Shown here: positions 63,991 through 64,000 of the stretch, piece by piece | How the letters are laid out: each line of letters begins with the position of its first letter | Numbering within the stretch: the first letter of the stretch is position 1 | Source of the DNA: Diadema setosum | Taxonomy: Eukaryota; Echinodermata; Echinoidea; Diadematoida; Diadematidae | Direction: 5' to 3' | Assembly (NCBI RefSeq): GCF_964275005.1 | Contig: NC_092698.1 | Span: 34,691,662 to 34,755,661 of the forward strand | DNA length: 64,000 bases | The notes under the pieces: model-generated | Seen by the model: only the letters and a program-made list of their open reading frames with translations | What the model was told of the DNA's origin: nothing | Databases searched by the model: none | Position numbers and translations under genes: made by a program

Positions 63991-64000
63991 AAAAAACATT

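Overview
The window is intron-rich, repeat-dense eukaryotic nuclear DNA, AT-rich by eye. Its coding parts are short exons with GT-AG borders. A CR1/Jockey-type non-LTR element, many TTAA-flanked inverted-repeat elements, tRNA-derived SINEs and a receptor made of C-type lectin domains (CTLDs) suggest a marine invertebrate, most likely a non-vertebrate deuterostome. I favour an echinoderm; a hemichordate or cephalochordate is not excluded. Nothing prokaryotic or viral was seen.

Gene A (minus strand, 6555 to about 36961) encodes a large RING-H2 protein resembling the TTC3/DZIP3/RNF214 group of E3 ubiquitin ligases. Twenty consecutive exons from 31719 to the stop at 6555 join with agreeing phases and give 1,767 residues. 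They hold, in order, a proline/glutamine-rich start, a small winged-helix-like module, long acidic and Ser/Pro-rich stretches, coiled coils, a helical domain, a conserved pre-RING helix and a C-terminal RING-H2 split over two exons. The 5' end is unresolved: two candidate exons (36871-36961 and 34052-34142) do not join in phase.

Gene B (minus strand, stop at 53234, continuing past the right edge) encodes a type I membrane receptor of the macrophage mannose receptor type. Nine phase-consistent exons give the last 570 residues: the end of one CTLD, three complete CTLDs, a Thr/Pro stalk, one transmembrane helix and a short tail with an F-x-N-x-L-Y motif like that of the mannose receptor.

The rest, about 38.5-53 kb and most introns, is a graveyard of small transposons. 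The most interesting is a family (at least seven pieces, all in the same orientation) with a GTCGC/GCGAC hairpin head, a body packed with TGACCTTTGACC, a (GGAC)n tract and a terminal TGCCTCCG/CGGAGGCA hairpin. TGACCTTTGACC, read on the other strand, is the DR1 half-site pair bound by RXR/HNF4-type nuclear receptors. One locus (6799-10925) shows three levels of nesting. A second family with unrelated sequence but the same plan (58581-59667) carries six 158-bp tandem units, each with DR1-like sites. Other elements include four or more families of Kolobok/T2-like elements with TTAA duplications, Tigger/pogo-like and TA-flanked elements, a Harbinger-like element, a 642-bp element with a 4-bp duplication, a 1.06-kb element built of GTTTATCG modules next to the gene A promoter side, and a near-perfect 134-bp palindrome in (TA)n.
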